Shown one piece after another: positions 46,289 through 55,844 of a DNA stretch of 64,000 nt; the first letter of the stretch is position 1; each line of letters begins with the position of its first letter. The stretch is taken from NCBI RefSeq assembly GCF_017896165.1, contig NZ_JAFCNB010000002.1, positions 593,449-657,448 on the forward strand. The letters are read 5' to 3'. Made by a program: the position numbers and the translations under genes. The DNA is from Microbispora oryzae (GTDB lineage Bacteria; Actinomycetota; Actinomycetes; Streptosporangiales; Streptosporangiaceae). A model generated the notes under the pieces. The model saw only the letters and a list, made by a program, of their open reading frames with translations. It made no database searches and was not told the DNA's origin.

Positions 46289-46666
46289 ATGAGTCTTGCT
46301 GCAGGTCTGCGCGCCAGCGTCCTCATCATGGTCGAGCGGTCGGACACCGCGATCAGGGTGGGCAGCGGCGACGTGCCCGTGCTCGGGACGCCCAGGCTGC
46401 TGTCCTTCGCCGAGGGGACCACGGTGAAGGCGGTCCAGCGTCACCTGGAGCCCGGCCAGACCACCGTGGGGACGAAGGTCCACCTCGAACACAGGCTCCC
46501 GAGCCCCGTCGGCATGCACGTCGAGATCAATGCCGAACTGACCGAGGTGGACGGCAGACGGCTGGTCTTCTCCATCATCGCGGTGGACAAGACCGGCGCC
46601 GTGGTGGCCACCGGGACGATCGAGCGCGTCATCGTCGACCGGGAGAGGTTCCTGGCACGGCTGTGA
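46289..46666 (+). CDS. Hotdog-fold thioesterase (FlK-like)
   Basis: The 125-residue protein starts at ATG 46289. It resembles the thioesterase family that includes fluoroacetyl-CoA thioesterase: VPVLGTPRLLSFAEG, LEPGQTTVGTKVHLEH and HVEINAELTEVDGRRLVFSI. Thr, Glu and His in these blocks line up with the FlK active site. The acyl-CoA substrate is unknown. Confidence 0.83.
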   Translation: MSLAAGLRASVLIMVERSDTAIRVGSGDVPVLGTPRLLSFAEGTTVKAVQRHLEPGQTTVGTKVHLEHRLPSPVGMHVEINAELTEVDGRRLVFSIIAVDKTGAVVATGTIERVIVDRERFLARL

Positions 46667-46720
46667 CCCGCTGACCGCTACTCGCCGGCCAATACCCGCC
46701 GGCCCGCTACTCGATGACCG

Positions 46721-46933
46721 CTACTCGATGACCGCGATGAGGTCGCCCTCCTGGATGACGTCACCCTCGGCGACCTTGATCTGCACGACGGTGCCGGAGT
46801 CTTCGGCGATGACCGGGATCTCCATCTTCATCGACTCCAGGATGACGAGCGTGTCGCCCTCCTCGATCGCGTCACCCTCGTTCACGACCACTTTCCACAC
46901 GCTGGCCACCATCTCGGCGCGCACTTCGGCCAT
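46721..46933 (-). CDS. Biotin/lipoyl carrier protein (TB7.3 type)
   Basis: The 70-residue single-domain biotinyl carrier begins MAEVRAEMVASVWKVVVNEG. The modified Lys is in VILESMKMEIPVIAE. It matches mycobacterial TB7.3 (Rv3221c), a stand-alone biotinylated protein. Its presence implies the cell needs biotin although the local biotin genes are decayed. A 14-bp direct repeat (CGCTACTCGATGAC and copy) lies at its 3' end, 46705-46732. Confidence 0.93.
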   Translation of the reverse strand: MAEVRAEMVASVWKVVVNEGDAIEEGDTLVILESMKMEIPVIAEDSGTVVQIKVAEGDVIQEGDLIAVIE

Positions 46934-47161
46934 GCCGGGGCTCCCCTCAAAGCAGATCAGACTCGCCGCACGCGTGACACGAGCCCGTTGGCGACAAGAA
47001 CCGGATCGAGCACGCAGCCAACCCTATGGTGATCGGTGTCCCCGCCCTCGCATGCGTTAAGACGAGACGCGACGGACGAATCTGTAGGGTCGCCACAACA
47101 TCACCCGCCGCTGCGTTGCCGTCCGACCCCGTCGGTCACGACATCTGCTGCAGGCAGGCCG

Positions 47162-48442
47162 CTACAACCGGGCGACCAGCACCAGCCGGTCGACCACCCG
47201 GGCCATCGCCTCGACCACCACGGGGTCGTACGCCGTCCCGCCGTCCAGCCGCACCCGTTCGAGGGCGGCCGCCGCTCGGTCGCGGTCGCTGGATCCGCCC
47301 ACCAGGTCGTCGTACGCGTTGGCCGCGCGGATGATGCGGCTGGCGAGGGGCGGGCCGTCGCCGACGGGGTCGCACTGCCGCCGGACGATTTCGGCCACCG
47401 CGTGCAGGACGCCGGTCTTCCTGATCACTTCGGCGCCCAGCTCGGCGATGCGCTTGGCCTGGGCCGGATCGGCCAGCACCGTGGCCCCGCCGGGGATGGG
47501 ATCGCGTAGGGAGAGCTGCCCGATGTCGTGCATGAGCGCCGCGTACTCCAGTTCGAGCAGCTGCGGCTCGGACAGGCCGAGCTCGCGGCCGATGGCCAGG
47601 GAGAGCTGGCTCACCCGGCGCGAGTGGCCCGGCTCGACGTAGCCGCCGACCTCGGTCACCCTGCTCAGCGCCCGGACGGTCTGGAGGTAGGTGGCCCGGA
47701 TGCCGGCGTACTTGCGGAAGGCCACCTGCGTCACCAGCAGGGGCGCGGCGAACGCCGGCAGCGCCGTCATGTCCATGCTGTGCGAGGCCAGCGCGAGCAG
47801 GATGCCGGACGCGGCGACGGCCGTGCCGAGCGGCCCGCCCATCCGGATCTCGTCCCGTACGGCGACCCCGATGGCGGTCCTGACCTGGCCGGCCCGGAGC
47901 ATCGCGGCGATCACGAGATCGGCCGCGAGCATGACGGTCACGAGCACCGCCATCACGCCGAGGGCGGGCCACCAGTTGCCGCCGGCCGCCTTCTCGTACA
48001 GGGATCCGGCCAGCGGCCGGTACGCGAAGGACACCAGCGACCCGGCGAGAAGCCTGCGAGCCATCGCGTCGAGGCGGGGCGGGCGCCCGACCGCGATGTG
48101 CGGCAGCCCACCCGTGATCATCCCGACCGCCATCACCGCCACGACCTGGAGCGCCGGCTGCCCGGCCTGGCGACCGCCCACGTCGAGCAGCAGGGCGTAG
48201 CCGAGCGCGGCCGCGGTGGAGACGGGGGCCACCTCCCGGTTGCCCGGCATCGTGAGCCGGGCGAGCTCACCCGCCGCGATCAGCGCGCCGAAACCTATCG
48301 CCACCTGGGGCGCCACCAGTCCGGTCGCCGCCGTGTGCGAGATCGCGGCGACGGTCAGCATCCCGGCCGCGCAGATCAGCAGGAGCTGACCGGAGTCGAG
48401 GCCCTGCGAGGGCCGCACGGCGGCCAGCCTCCGCTCCCTCAT
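47162..48442 (-). CDS. Membrane-bound HD-domain protein with degenerate GYP
   Basis: The 426-residue protein starts at ATG 48442. The first 230 residues carry about six transmembrane helices. The C-terminal HD domain has GHSRRVSQLSLAIG and LMHDIGQLSLRDP, where the usual Lys after HDIG is Gln. The HHExxDGxGYP motif of HD-GYP phosphodiesterases is degraded to RRQCDPVGDGPP. It overlaps the preceding HD-GYP gene by 4 bp. It is likely a catalytically altered partner of that enzyme. Confidence 0.87.
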   Translation of the reverse strand: MRERRLAAVRPSQGLDSGQLLLICAAGMLTVAAISHTAATGLVAPQVAIGFGALIAAGELARLTMPGNREVAPVSTAAALGYALLLDVGGRQAGQPALQVVAVMAVGMITGGLPHIAVGRPPRLDAMARRLLAGSLVSFAYRPLAGSLYEKAAGGNWWPALGVMAVLVTVMLAADLVIAAMLRAGQVRTAIGVAVRDEIRMGGPLGTAVAASGILLALASHSMDMTALPAFAAPLLVTQVAFRKYAGIRATYLQTVRALSRVTEVGGYVEPGHSRRVSQLSLAIGRELGLSEPQLLELEYAALMHDIGQLSLRDPIPGGATVLADPAQAKRIAELGAEVIRKTGVLHAVAEIVRRQCDPVGDGPPLASRIIRAANAYDDLVGGSSDRDRAAAALERVRLDGGTAYDPVVVEAMARVVDRLVLVARL

Positions 48443-49803
48443 CGCTCCGACACCACCTGGATCGGCGTGGTCGGGTCGTCGTGGTCCTTCATCGTGGTCT
48501 CGATGGGGACGTCGTCGGGCGGGGGCGCCACGGTCGCCGGTGGGTGCCAGCCGTCCCGGTCCAGCGCCGTGACGAACGCGTCGACCATGACGGGGTCGAA
48601 CTGGGTGCCGGCGTTCTTGCGCAGCTCCGCGACGGCCGTCTCGATCGGCTTCGCCCTGCGGTACGACCGGTCGGACGTCATCGAGTCGAAGGCGTCCGCG
48701 ACCGCGATGATGCGGGCGAACTCCGGGATCTCCATGCCGGCCAGGCCCATCGGATAGCCCTTGCCGTCGAGCCGCTCGTGATGATGCATGATCCCCGCGT
48801 ACGCCTCGTCCAGGAAGTCGATCCCGCGCACGATCTCCAGCCCGCGCATCGGGTGGAGCTGGATCGCGGCGAACTCCTCCTCGGTGAGCCTGCCGTCCTT
48901 CTGCAGCACCTTTGTGGGCACGCCGAGTTTGCCGACGTCGTGCAGCATGCCCGCGTAGCGGATGGCGCGCAGCCGCTCGATCCCCATGCCGACCTCCTCG
49001 GCGATCATGGAGGACGCGGCCGACACGCGCGTGCAGTGGCCCCGCGTGTAGTAGTCCTTGGTCTCCACCGCCTGGCACAGCGCGGCGATCGTCGCGTCGT
49101 ACGAGCGCTGCTCGGCGTGGTAGTGCCCCAGCGCCCAGCGGGCCACGAAGAGCGGCAGCAGCACGAGCACGGTCGAGATCGACTGGACGGTCGACCACAG
49201 CGCGGCGATGAGGAGCCCGAACGTCGCGTAGCCGATGTACGAGACGAGGAACTGCACGATCACGCGCAGCGAGACCTGGTCTCTGGCCACGACGGCGGCG
49301 AGCCGCAGCATCACGGCCGTCAGCGCGAAGTTGCCGGCCACGAAGGCCGCCGTGGCCGCCGCGTACGGAAGCAGGATGCCGGGGAAGTCGGAGACCTCGG
49401 GCAGGCCGGGCCGGCCGCCCGCCCCCGCGTACGCCCAGCCGGCGGCGTAGCCGCAGATGGCGTACTGGGCGCCGTTGAACAGCCGTTTCACCAGGGCGAG
49501 GCTCGGACGGACGCTGAGGCAGGCGGTCAGGCCGACGAGGGCCGCTCCCGCGGGCCCGATCAGGACCACGGCCGCCAGCGCGGCGGAGTAGCTGACCGAG
49601 ACCGCCACCTGAGGGATGTTGAGCAGGGTCGGCACCGACTCGCACAGCAGAAAGAGAAGCGCCAGCACCAACAGGGTGGACCAGTCGATGCCGGCGAGCG
49701 CGTCGGGGACCAGGGCGCCGCGGACGAGCAGGAGGGCGGCGGTCCCGATTACCGCGACGAAGTAGACCTTGGCAGGCCACGGCAGTTCCCGCAATGCGGC
49801 CAC
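48439..49803 (-). CDS. Membrane-bound HD-GYP domain phosphodiesterase
   Basis: The 454-residue protein has about seven hydrophobic helices in residues 10-225 (MASE-like). An HD-GYP domain follows, with RGHCTRVSAASSMIAEE, YAGMLHDVGKLGVP, and the complete GYP motif HHHERLDGKGYPMGL. VADAFDSMTSDRSYR is also typical. HD-GYP enzymes hydrolyse cyclic di-GMP. It is translationally coupled (ATGA) to the degenerate HD protein downstream, suggesting a heteromeric pair. Confidence 0.9.
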   Translation of the reverse strand: MAALRELPWPAKVYFVAVIGTAALLLVRGALVPDALAGIDWSTLLVLALLFLLCESVPTLLNIPQVAVSVSYSAALAAVVLIGPAGAALVGLTACLSVRPSLALVKRLFNGAQYAICGYAAGWAYAGAGGRPGLPEVSDFPGILLPYAAATAAFVAGNFALTAVMLRLAAVVARDQVSLRVIVQFLVSYIGYATFGLLIAALWSTVQSISTVLVLLPLFVARWALGHYHAEQRSYDATIAALCQAVETKDYYTRGHCTRVSAASSMIAEEVGMGIERLRAIRYAGMLHDVGKLGVPTKVLQKDGRLTEEEFAAIQLHPMRGLEIVRGIDFLDEAYAGIMHHHERLDGKGYPMGLAGMEIPEFARIIAVADAFDSMTSDRSYRRAKPIETAVAELRKNAGTQFDPVMVDAFVTALDRDGWHPPATVAPPPDDVPIETTMKDHDDPTTPIQVVSER

Positions 49804-49893
49804 CTCAGGTGAGTACGGAACCCCGTGGGCCCCTTCGCCCTCGGCTCAGGCGAGGAGGCCACGGGCATGACCTCGCGAGTGTCGGCCGGTGGC

Positions 49894-50001
49894 CTAGATC
49901 CAGGAGATACCCGGCGTTCCTGCGATCGCGCCGCCCAGAGCGATCACCGGAGCGAGCAGCGTCAGCGCCACCAGCAGTCTGGCTAGGGTCTTCCTGTACA
50001 T
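49894..50001 (-). CDS. Small hydrophobic secreted or membrane peptide
   Basis: A 35-residue frame, MYRKTLARLLVALTLLAPVI then ALGGAIAGTPGISWI, follows GGAGG with 5-nt spacing (50006-50010). It has a basic N-terminus and one hydrophobic helix. It is below common annotation cut-offs. It lies between rsrA and the HD-GYP gene, on the same strand. Function unknown. Confidence 0.6.
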   Translation of the reverse strand: MYRKTLARLLVALTLLAPVIALGGAIAGTPGISWI

Positions 50002-50147
50002 TGCCGCCTCCACGTCGATTCGCCCCTCAGGCTACAGAAGCGGGGAACGGCCGGTCAGGTGGGACGCACCTTCGCAGCCAAACCGTAACCAAGCCATCAC
50101 ACCCCGTGTGATTGCCCTGCTTCGTCCCGCTTGGGGCGAGCCCTCGC

Positions 50148-50414
50148 TCAGTCGGCCATCTCCGTGCGGGCCTGCCGGATGCGGACGAGGACGCGGGCGC
50201 GGAGATCCTGGGGAACCGGATCACATCCGCAGTGCTTGGCCACGAGCCGCTTGACCGTCTCCTCAAGGCCGTACTCCTCGAGGCAGTGGCCGCACTCGTC
50301 CAGGTGTTTCCTGATCTCGGCGCACCGCTCGCCGTCGAGCTCGCCGTCCAGATAGGTGTAAACCCAGTCGAGCACGTCGCTACACGGCGTGTCGTGGTGG
50401 TTCCCGCAGCTCAT
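50148..50414 (-). CDS. rsrA: Zinc-binding redox anti-sigma factor
   Basis: The 88-residue ZAS-family protein begins [20 protein letters not shown] and has [10 protein letters not shown] (HxxxCxxC core as HLDECGHC). It holds SigR inactive until disulfide stress oxidises its Cys. The start overlaps the sigR stop (ATGA). A C-terminal [14 protein letters not shown] segment is typical of RsrA. Confidence 0.93.
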   Translation of the reverse strand: MSCGNHHDTPCSDVLDWVYTYLDGELDGERCAEIRKHLDECGHCLEEYGLEETVKRLVAKHCGCDPVPQDLRARVLVRIRQARTEMAD

Positions 50415-51139
50415 CGCTCCTCCTGCCCAAGCGAATCATCGAGGCCTCCGCCGCGGGAGTCCGGCCGCACAAGTCCGCGGTCGCGCGCGTAGTCCTGGAG
50501 TTGTCCCCGCAACTGGCGGCGCCCCCGGTGGAGACGCGACATCACGGTCCCGATCGGAGTGCCCATGATCTCGGCGATCTCCTTGTACGGGAACCCTTCG
50601 ACGTCGGCCAGGTAGACCGCGATGCGGAACTCCTCGGGAAGCGCGGCGAGCGCGTCCTTCACGTCGCTGTCGGGAAGGTGTTCCAGCGCCTCGATCTCGG
50701 CGGACTTGAGCCCCGTGGACGTGTGCGACTCGGCCCGTGCGAGCTGCCAGTCCTCGATCTCCTCGGAACCGGCCTGCTTGGGCTCCCGCTGCTTCTTCCG
50801 GTAGCTGTTGATGAAGGTGTTCGTGAGAATGCGGTAGAGCCAGGCCTTGAGGTTCGTCCCCTCCTGGAACTGGTGGAACGACGCGAAGGCCTTGGCGAAG
50901 GTCTCCTGCAGGAGATCCTCCGCGTCGGCTGAGTTACGGGTCATCCGGAGCGCGGCGGAGTAGAGCTGGTCGAGATACGGCATGACATCGCGCTCGAACC
51001 GCTCACTACGCTGCTCCAGAGTCTCCTCGGCTGTCTTGGAGACCGGACCCACCTCCTTCAGGACGCCGTCACCAGCCGAGGATACCGGGCCGATGCGGAC
51101 GAGCCTGCCGAGGGCTTCTGGCGGCGCCAACGTCTTCAC
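50411..51139 (-). CDS. sigR: ECF sigma factor SigR/SigH for thiol-oxidative stress
   Basis: The sigma factor contains region 2 ([20 protein letters not shown], then [20 protein letters not shown]) and region 4 ([36 protein letters not shown]), matching SigR of streptomycetes and SigH of mycobacteria. Two starts are possible. GTG 51139 gives 242 residues and begins [16 protein letters not shown] 51052 gives 213 residues beginning [10 protein letters not shown], as in SigR. The autoregulatory promoter at 51149-51175 would put its transcript start within a few bases of GTG 51139, so that mRNA may be near-leaderless and make the long form. The downstream GTG overlaps AAGGAGG directly. Confidence 0.92.
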   Translation of the reverse strand: MKTLAPPEALGRLVRIGPVSSAGDGVLKEVGPVSKTAEETLEQRSERFERDVMPYLDQLYSAALRMTRNSADAEDLLQETFAKAFASFHQFQEGTNLKAWLYRILTNTFINSYRKKQREPKQAGSEEIEDWQLARAESHTSTGLKSAEIEALEHLPDSDVKDALAALPEEFRIAVYLADVEGFPYKEIAEIMGTPIGTVMSRLHRGRRQLRGQLQDYARDRGLVRPDSRGGGLDDSLGQEER

Positions 51140-51148
51140 GCCCTCTGC

Positions 51149-51175
51149 AACAGGGTGGGCGTAGAGTCTGTTCCC
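51149..51175 (-). promoter_or_regulatory. SigR-type autoregulatory promoter
   Basis: On the minus strand GGGAAC (51175-51170) and GTT (51151-51149) are separated by 18 nt. This fits the SigR/SigH consensus GGAA(T/C)-N18-GTT. It lies directly upstream of the long sigR start, matching the self-activation known in streptomycetes and mycobacteria. Confidence 0.82.
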
Positions 51176-51176
51176 G

Positions 51177-52040
51177 GTGCAGATTGATGTGACGATCGAC
51201 CTCCTGCGGGGAAAAAAACAGGCACCGGCTGGTAGCCCGGAAACCGTGTGTTCGCTATCTCCTGCCGCTCTCGAGATAGCCATAGTCCAGGAGCCGCTCG
51301 TGCTGCCTATTCCGGCCAGTGAACTGAATGGCTCGGGCACCCTCGGGCCGTACTGGACCTTCTATCGGGCCGTCGCGGCCGAGCAGTTGCGGCAGTGGCT
51401 TCCCGGCACGCCGTCCCTGCTGCTCGACCTATCGGGCGGGCGCGGCCGGTGGCCCGCCCAGATGACGCGCGCCGGTCACCGGATCATCGAGGTGATGGAC
51501 TTCCGCAGGCCTCCCGACCGCGGGCTGCACGACGTGTCGAGGCGCGTCCAGAAGGTCCGCGCCGACACTCTCGGCTTCCTGCCGGACGAATCGGTCGACG
51601 GGGTGCTCGCCGAAGAGCGGGTGCTGTCCGTCGAAATCATGGCCGAGTCGGTGATCGAGGACGTGGCGCGGGTGCTGAAGCCGGGCGGCCGGGCGCTGCT
51701 GTGCGTCGACTCGCTGGTGCTCGGCATGGCCATCCTCGCCGAGCAGAACTACTGGGCCCACCTGTGCCAGACCGGCGAGGTCATGCTGATCCCATGGCCC
51801 GACGGGAGCATCACCCGCTGCTTCACCAGCCAGCAACTCCGCGAGCTGATCACCGGCGCCGGGCTGGAGGTCGACTGGATCCGCCCGCGGACCGTCCTGT
51901 CCCCCTCGACGGTCGACCACGTGCTCGGCTCCGGGAACCAGTCCCTGTCCTGGCTGGTGCGCACCGAGCTGGAAACCCAGGCCGACGGCGACGACACTGT
52001 CGGCATCCATCTGGTGGCGAGCGCGCGCAAGCCCGGCTAA
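51177..52040 (+). CDS. Class I SAM-dependent methyltransferase-like protein
   Basis: The 287-residue frame has [20 protein letters not shown] (motif I), [11 protein letters not shown] (acidic end of beta-2) and [20 protein letters not shown] (motifs around beta-5). The substrate is not evident. The start is uncertain: GTG 51177 sits on the divergent sigR promoter with no ribosome binding site, and a GTG near 51300 is an alternative. Confidence 0.75.
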   Translation: MQIDVTIDLLRGKKQAPAGSPETVCSLSPAALEIAIVQEPLVLPIPASELNGSGTLGPYWTFYRAVAAEQLRQWLPGTPSLLLDLSGGRGRWPAQMTRAGHRIIEVMDFRRPPDRGLHDVSRRVQKVRADTLGFLPDESVDGVLAEERVLSVEIMAESVIEDVARVLKPGGRALLCVDSLVLGMAILAEQNYWAHLCQTGEVMLIPWPDGSITRCFTSQQLRELITGAGLEVDWIRPRTVLSPSTVDHVLGSGNQSLSWLVRTELETQADGDDTVGIHLVASARKPG

Positions 52041-52115
52041 GCGCCGCAGTCACAGAGGCGGCGCGAACCGGGCAGCAGCCAGGCGAACCGGGCAGCCGCG
52101 GACCTGGTACGCCGG

Positions 52116-52448
52116 TCAGCGGCGCCGTTCCGCGCGCGACTGGCACTGCACGCAGCGGGCCGCCTCCGGCCGGGCCTCCAGCCTGCCCTCGGGAACGGGT
52201 CTGCCGCAGTCGACGCAGCGCCCGTATCCACCGTCGTCCAGGCGCCTGAGCGCGGCGAGCACGGCCATGCGGTGCCGGGCCGCGGCGTCGATCATGGCGC
52301 GGGTGCGGTCGGCGTCGGTGAGGCCCGCGCCCGCGTCCGCCGCCGACCTCTCCTTCGGGGCGGCCGGATCCGCCCCCAGCACCAGGATCGACTTGTCGAG
52401 CTCTTGGAGCATGCTTTCCAGGCGCATACGCGCGGTCGCGTCGTCCAC
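52116..52448 (-). CDS. DksA/TraR-type zinc-finger protein
   Basis: The 110-residue protein has an N-terminal helical segment (ESMLQELDKSIL) and a C-terminal zinc finger YGRCVDCGRPVPEGRLEARP then CVQCQSRAE. Two CxxC pairs are intact. Such proteins bind RNA polymerase secondary channels or are general regulators; the Asp residues of DksA's coiled-coil tip are not confidently identified here. Confidence 0.86.
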   Translation of the reverse strand: MDDATARMRLESMLQELDKSILVLGADPAAPKERSAADAGAGLTDADRTRAMIDAAARHRMAVLAALRRLDDGGYGRCVDCGRPVPEGRLEARPEAARCVQCQSRAERRR

Positions 52449-52581
52449 GACTCGGCACCTCCGGGACGGGGGGACACCCGCCGGGAGCCCCGGTCTCCGG
52501 GCGGGTCAGCGGTCGTTCACCTGATGTGCACCGCTTTCTTCATCGAATGCCCACTTCACGACCTGGTTACACCGGTGGAGT

Positions 52582-53334
52582 TCACAGCGACGCGGGGGCG
52601 TCCCCGCTGTCCTCCAGCGGCTCGAGCAGTTCCGGCCCGTTGTTGCGGACGTTGTTGACGGCGGACGACACCGCGTACGCCTCCAGCCGGTCGGGGCTCG
52701 CCGGCACCAGCAGATCGGACGGGTCGCGCAGGTCGGGGTCGAGCCAGTCGGCCCACCGCTCGGGCTCGACCATCATCGGCATCCGGTCGTGGATGCGGCC
52801 CAGCCGGTCCGCCGCCGTCGTGGTGATGACGGTGCACGTGCACAGCCACTTCAGCGGGTCGTCGTCGTCGCGGCCCGGGTCCTTCCAGAACTCGTACAGC
52901 CCCGCCATCGCGAGCAGGCCGCCGCCGGCCGGATGGATGAAGTACGCCTGCTTCTTCTTCCCGCCCTCCAGCGGCATCCACTCGTAGTAGCCGTCGGCGG
53001 GCAGCAGGCAGCGACGCGACGCGAAGGCCCTGCGGTACGACGGCTTCTCCCGCACCGTCTCCACCCGGGCGTTGATCATCCGGGAGCCGACGGAGGGGTC
53101 CTTCGCCCAGCTCGGCACCAGCCCCCACCGGACGGTGCGGAGCTGGCGGACGGGCCGCTCCGCCTTCTCCCCGTCTCCGGTCTTCGGGGCGCGGCACATC
53201 ACCGCGTAGACGTTCTTCGTGGGCGCCACGTTGTAGTCGGGCCTGAGCTCGGTCTCCGGGGCCCCGTCGAGCTCGACCTGGAACTCCTCAAGGAGCTCCT
53301 GCTTCTTCCGCGCCGACGCGTACCTGCCGCACAT
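52582..53334 (-). CDS. SOS response-associated peptidase (SRAP, HMCES/YedK)
   Basis: The 250-residue protein starts MCGRYASARKKQELLEEFQV. Cys2 after Met removal is the residue that crosslinks to abasic sites in single-stranded DNA. Other motifs are LRPDYNVAPTKNVYAV, RWGLVPSWAKDP, MINARVETVREKPSYRRAFA, CLLPADGYYEW and GRIHDRMPMM (conserved His). It is divergent from aroA, as the homologue Rv3226c adjoins aroA in M. tuberculosis. Confidence 0.94.
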   Translation of the reverse strand: MCGRYASARKKQELLEEFQVELDGAPETELRPDYNVAPTKNVYAVMCRAPKTGDGEKAERPVRQLRTVRWGLVPSWAKDPSVGSRMINARVETVREKPSYRRAFASRRCLLPADGYYEWMPLEGGKKKQAYFIHPAGGGLLAMAGLYEFWKDPGRDDDDPLKWLCTCTVITTTAADRLGRIHDRMPMMVEPERWADWLDPDLRDPSDLLVPASPDRLEAYAVSSAVNNVRNNGPELLEPLEDSGDAPASL

Positions 53335-53409
53335 GCCCCCAAGACTGCCATTCCGATCGCGACCGCGCGCGCTCCCCGGCCGCCGAGGCGCTCCCGATAA
53401 ACTTGCGGC

Positions 53410-54714
53410 ATGGCATCCGCGCAGACTCCGGCCCCCGGGGCCGCACCTCACTGGCCCGCGCCGACGGCCCCCGGACCGGTCCGCGCGACCGTCCGCCTGC
53501 CCGGTTCCAAGTCGGTGACCAATCGGGCACTGCTGCTCGCCGCGCTCGCCGAGGACCCTGGTTCCGTACGTCTCGCGCTGCGCAGCCGGGACGCCGACCT
53601 CATGGTCGCGGCACTGCGGTCGCTGGGCACGGAGCTGACCGCCTCGGGCGAGACCCCGTCGGGGGTCGACTGGGCCGTCACCCCTCGTCCGCTGCGCGGC
53701 GGCGTGTCGATCGACGTCGGCCTGGCCGGGACGGTCATGCGGTTCGTCCCCCCCGTGGCGGCGCTCGCCGACGGCCCGGTCTCCTTCGACGGCGACGCTC
53801 ATGCCCGGAAGCGTCCGATGGGCCCGATCCTCGGGGCGCTGCGCGCGCTCGGCGCCGAGATCGACAACGACGCGCTGCCGTTCACCGTCCGCGGCCCGGT
53901 CGCGGGCGGCGAGGTCGTGCTCGACGCCTCGGTGTCCTCCCAGATGGTGTCCGGCCTGCTGCTCGCCGGGGCCCGGTTCGACAAGGGCCTCACGGTACGG
54001 CACGACGGTCCGCCGGTGCCGTCGATGCCGCACATCGAGATGACGGTGCGGATGCTGCGCCAGGCCGGGGTCGAGGTGGACGACGGCGTCCCCGACGTGT
54101 GGCGGGTAGAGCCGGGACCGATCCTGGCGCGTGACCTCACGGTCGAGCCGGACCTGTCGAACGCCGCGCCCTTCCTCGCGGCCGCGCTGGTCACCGGCGG
54201 CACGGTCGTCGTCCCCGACTGGCCGGAGGACACGACGCAGGGGGGCGACCGGCTCCGGGAACTGCTGGCCGCGATGGGCGGCTCCGTGACCCGGGTGCCT
54301 GAGGGCCTCCAGGTCAGCGGTTCCGGTCGCATCCAGGGCATCGACGTCGATCTGCGCGACGTGAGCGAGCTGACCCCGACCATCGCCGCCCTCGCCGCGC
54401 TGGCCGACGGTCCGTCGCGGATCAGCGGCGTCGCCCACATCCGGGGCCACGAGACCGACCGCATCGCCGCGCTGGCGGCCGAGATCAACCGGCTGGGCGG
54501 CGACGCCGGGGAGACCGACGACGGTCTGGTGATCCGTCCGAGGCCGCTGTCCGGAGGCGTCTTCCACAGCTACGCCGACCATCGGATGGCCACCGCGGGA
54601 GCGGTCATCGGCCTGGCCGTCCCCGGTGTGGAGGTGGAGGACATCGCCACGACCGGCAAGACGCTGCCCGAGTTCCCCCGCATGTGGGCCGCGATGCTGG
54701 GTGGCACAGGGTGA
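53410..54714 (+). CDS. aroA: 3-phosphoshikimate 1-carboxyvinyltransferase
   Basis: The 434-residue EPSP synthase transfers enolpyruvyl from PEP to shikimate-3-phosphate in the aromatic pathway. The substrate Lys is in [36 protein letters not shown] corresponds to the first signature, and [20 protein letters not shown] to the second. The GH-motif [16 protein letters not shown] follows. Length and motifs are typical. Confidence 0.96.
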   Translation: MASAQTPAPGAAPHWPAPTAPGPVRATVRLPGSKSVTNRALLLAALAEDPGSVRLALRSRDADLMVAALRSLGTELTASGETPSGVDWAVTPRPLRGGVSIDVGLAGTVMRFVPPVAALADGPVSFDGDAHARKRPMGPILGALRALGAEIDNDALPFTVRGPVAGGEVVLDASVSSQMVSGLLLAGARFDKGLTVRHDGPPVPSMPHIEMTVRMLRQAGVEVDDGVPDVWRVEPGPILARDLTVEPDLSNAAPFLAAALVTGGTVVVPDWPEDTTQGGDRLRELLAAMGGSVTRVPEGLQVSGSGRIQGIDVDLRDVSELTPTIAALAALADGPSRISGVAHIRGHETDRIAALAAEINRLGGDAGETDDGLVIRPRPLSGGVFHSYADHRMATAGAVIGLAVPGVEVEDIATTGKTLPEFPRMWAAMLGGTG

Positions 54715-55831
54715 CGGACGGCCTGCCGCCGCGCCGCCGCGCCCGCGCGAGACGATCGGGGCGCCGACACTGAAGAAGCGACAGTACGACGAGGACGACG
54801 TCAGGATCCGGCCCGGCAAGGGGTCGCGGCCCCGGACGCGGACCCGTCCTGCCCACAGCGAGGCGGTGGCGGGCTTCGTGGTGACGGTCGACCGCGGGCG
54901 GTACACCTGCCTGGTCGGTCACGACGACGTGGCCCTGCCCGGCGCGGCGTCACACGACGGGCCGCGTCCCCGGGGCGCGCGCTCGTCGCGGGAGCCGGAA
55001 CCCGTCCTCGTCGTCGCCATGAGGGCGCGTGAGCTTGGCCGCAAGGGCATCGTGGTCGGCGACCGGGTGGCGCTGGTCGGCGACGTGTCGGGCCGGCCGG
55101 ACACGCTGGCCCGGATCGTCCGCGTCGAGGAGCGCGTCTCGATGCTGCGGCGCAGCGCGGACGACACCGACGAGATCGAGCGGCCCGTCGTCGCCAACGC
55201 CCATCAGCTCGTGATCGTGACCGCGCTGGCGGACCCGCCGCCGCGTCCCCGGATGATCGACCGCCTGCTGGTCGCGGCGTTCGACGCGGACATCGAACCG
55301 CTGCTGTGCCTCACCAAGGCCGATCTCGCGCCGGCCGGCGAGCTGGTCTCCCTGTACGCCCCGCTCGGCGTGCCGTACGTCGTGGTGAGCAAGGGAGGCC
55401 CGCTCGACGAGCTCCGCGAACGGCTGACCGACCGCATCAGCGTTCTGGTGGGCCACTCCGGCGTCGGCAAGTCGACCCTCGTCAACGCTCTCGTCCCGCA
55501 CGCCAGGCGGGCGGTGTCGGACGTCAACGCGGTGACCGGGCGAGGCCGGCACACCTCCACCTCCGCCCTGGCTCTGCATCTGCCCGAGGGCGGCTGGATC
55601 ATCGACACGCCGGGCGTGCGCAGCTTCGGTCTCGGGCACGTGGCGGTGGAGAACGTGCTCGTGGCCTTCCCCGACTTCAACGAGGCCGCGGTCGACTGCC
55701 CGAAGGGCTGCACACATCTGGGCGGCGACTGCGCGCTCGACCGGTTCGTGGCCGAAGGGCACGCCGACCCGGCCCGGCTGGAGTCGCTGCGGCGGCTGCT
55801 GGCCAGCCGGGAGGGGACCGACGAGGACTGA
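54701..55831 (+). CDS. rsgA: Ribosome small-subunit-dependent GTPase A
   Basis: RsgA matures the 30S subunit. The circularly permuted GTPase has the order LTKADL (G4), [14 protein letters not shown] (G1) and [11 protein letters not shown] (G3). The zinc finger is [15 protein letters not shown]. An OB-like N-terminal domain precedes it. The start is uncertain: GTG 54701 overlaps the aroA end, and a CTG at 54770 (beginning [18 protein letters not shown]) matches the start of homologues better. The aroA-rsgA order equals that in mycobacteria. Confidence 0.92.
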   Translation: MAQGDGRPAAAPPRPRETIGAPTLKKRQYDEDDVRIRPGKGSRPRTRTRPAHSEAVAGFVVTVDRGRYTCLVGHDDVALPGAASHDGPRPRGARSSREPEPVLVVAMRARELGRKGIVVGDRVALVGDVSGRPDTLARIVRVEERVSMLRRSADDTDEIERPVVANAHQLVIVTALADPPPRPRMIDRLLVAAFDADIEPLLCLTKADLAPAGELVSLYAPLGVPYVVVSKGGPLDELRERLTDRISVLVGHSGVGKSTLVNALVPHARRAVSDVNAVTGRGRHTSTSALALHLPEGGWIIDTPGVRSFGLGHVAVENVLVAFPDFNEAAVDCPKGCTHLGGDCALDRFVAEGHADPARLESLRRLLASREGTDED

Positions 55832-55844
55832 TCCGCGTCAGCGG

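Noticed and set aside
47162..49780. A single 872-residue open frame spanning both HD-domain genes
   Set aside because: Its N-terminal part is an Arg/Gly/Pro-rich shadow of the HD-GYP gene, which is read in another frame with clear motifs. The real second gene starts at 48442.
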